Assembly: GCA_964580565.1 (NCBI GenBank)
Contig: CAZOLN010000162.1
Coordinates: forward strand, 1 to 5,113
Direction: 5' to 3'
Source of the DNA: DUEL01 sp964580565
GTDB taxonomy: Bacteria; Chloroflexota; Anaerolineae; B4-G1; DUEL01
DNA: 5,113 nucleotides
Made by a program: the position numbers and the translations under genes. Positions 4,493-5,113 of this stretch are shown here, one piece after another. The notes below the pieces were generated by a model. That model saw only the letters and a list, made by a program, of their open reading frames with translations, was not told the origin of the DNA and ran no database searches. How positions within the stretch are numbered: the first letter of the stretch is position 1; every line of letters starts with the position of its first letter.

Positions 4493-5113
4493 CTATCGAC
4501 GCAGGAACCGCTCCAGTACCACTCCCTCGCTGGCTAAGGCCACCCGGTCCCCGATCTCCAGTTCCTCCAGCGGCTTCTCCGTCGGCTTGCGGGCGGTGGC
4601 GAGGACGTGGATCTCCTCACCCGGCTTGGCGAAACGCTGGTCCACGTAGGCCATTCCCAGGAGATACCCCTCCGTGTCCCGCGCGCAGGAGGTCACCTGA
4701 CCGATCACCCGTCCCCGCCGGTCCAGCACCCGGTCCCCCTGGTTGGGCATCGGCACGTTCTGCTCCTTGAGTCGGAAGCGGACGACCTTCATCTTGCGCT
4801 GCGCGGCGTGGGCGCGAAACGCGGCCCGCCCGACGAAGAATGGCTTGTACAGTTTGACGTACCCTTCCAACCCGGCGTCGTCCGGCCGCAGGTCCAGCGG
4901 CCCGGCCAGTTCGTGGCCGTAGAGGGGCAATCCCGCCTCGATGCGGAGCGAATCGCGGGCGGCCAGCCCCACCGGCCGCAGCCCTAGGGGCTTGCCGAAC
5001 TGGAGAAGCAGGTCCCAGAGGAGCGGCGCCCAGTCCGGGTGGACGAAGATCTCGAACCCCATCGGCTCGCCGGTGTAGCCGGTGCGGGCGATGATCAGGT
5101 CGAAGACGCCGCC
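4493..5113 (-). CDS. gcvT: Glycine cleavage T-family aminomethyltransferase, C-terminal part (5' end outside window)
   Basis: GcvT takes the aminomethyl group from lipoyl-GcvH, forms methylene-tetrahydrofolate and releases ammonia. The frame is open to the right edge, giving 206 residues of a family normally about 360-370 long, so the N-terminal folate-binding part is not visible. Conserved motifs are ARTGYTGE (visible residues 9-16), ARDSLRIEAGLPLYGHEL (about 52-69), YVKLYKPFFVGR as the start of the C-terminal barrel region, and GRVIGQVTSCARD. Two features differ from standard GcvT. The motif reads GEPMGFEI, where GEDGFEI is usual, a one-residue insertion. The protein also ends in a charged extension after the barrel (KPTEKPLEELEIGDRVALASEGVVLERFLRR). 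This may be a divergent GcvT branch or a GcvT-like paralogue with another methylamine substrate; adjacency to gcvH-PA-PB favours the GCS role. It is on the opposite strand to the other gcv genes. Confidence 0.88.
   Translation of the reverse strand, partial: GGVFDLIIARTGYTGEPMGFEIFVHPDWAPLLWDLLLQFGKPLGLRPVGLAARDSLRIEAGLPLYGHELAGPLDLRPDDAGLEGYVKLYKPFFVGRAAFRAHAAQRKMKVVRFRLKEQNVPMPNQGDRVLDRRGRVIGQVTSCARDTEGYLLGMAYVDQRFAKPGEEIHVLATARKPTEKPLEELEIGDRVALASEGVVLERFLRR

Overview
This high-GC window carries most of a glycine cleavage system (GCS) locus. It probably comes from a Chloroflexota (Anaerolineae-like) bacterium or a relative. That placement is inference. It rests on the split P-protein (separate gcvPA and gcvPB), the lipoprotein with a long Thr-Pro/Ser-Pro linker of the kind common in that group, high GC with GTG start use, and 7-8 bp period repeats in the spacers. 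No marker gene is present to confirm it.

Layout on the + strand: the C-terminal part of gcvH, cut by the left edge (to 234); complete gcvPA (276-1610); a 112-bp spacer with a nested inverted repeat; a ferritin/bacterioferritin-like di-iron gene (1723-2136); and gcvPB (2138-3613), whose GTG start lies 1 nt after the ferritin-like stop. On the - strand, reading leftward from the right edge: the C-terminal part of a GcvT-family aminomethyltransferase, cut by the right edge (4493-5113), then a lipoprotein gene (3732-4478) starting 14 nt after it. The two transcription units converge at 3614-3731, where a near-perfect hairpin sits (3623-3666).

How the genes work together: the GcvPA/GcvPB heterodimer decarboxylates glycine with PLP, GcvH carries the aminomethyl group on lipoyl-lysine, and GcvT passes the methylene group to tetrahydrofolate and releases ammonia. 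The L protein (dihydrolipoyl dehydrogenase) is not in the window. The ferritin-like gene keeps all six predicted di-iron ligands and is not a known GCS component. Its tight coupling to gcvPB is the most unusual gene-level feature.

The second notable feature is that four of the five gene junctions hold short repeats of 7-8 bp period. They include a clean ten-unit heptamer tandem array that is translated as the start of the lipoprotein and appears to supply ribosome binding sites. Only the ferritin-like/gcvPB junction, which has almost no spacer, lacks one. No RNA genes, CRISPR arrays, transposases or attachment sites were seen, and no gene-free stretch exceeds about 120 bp.
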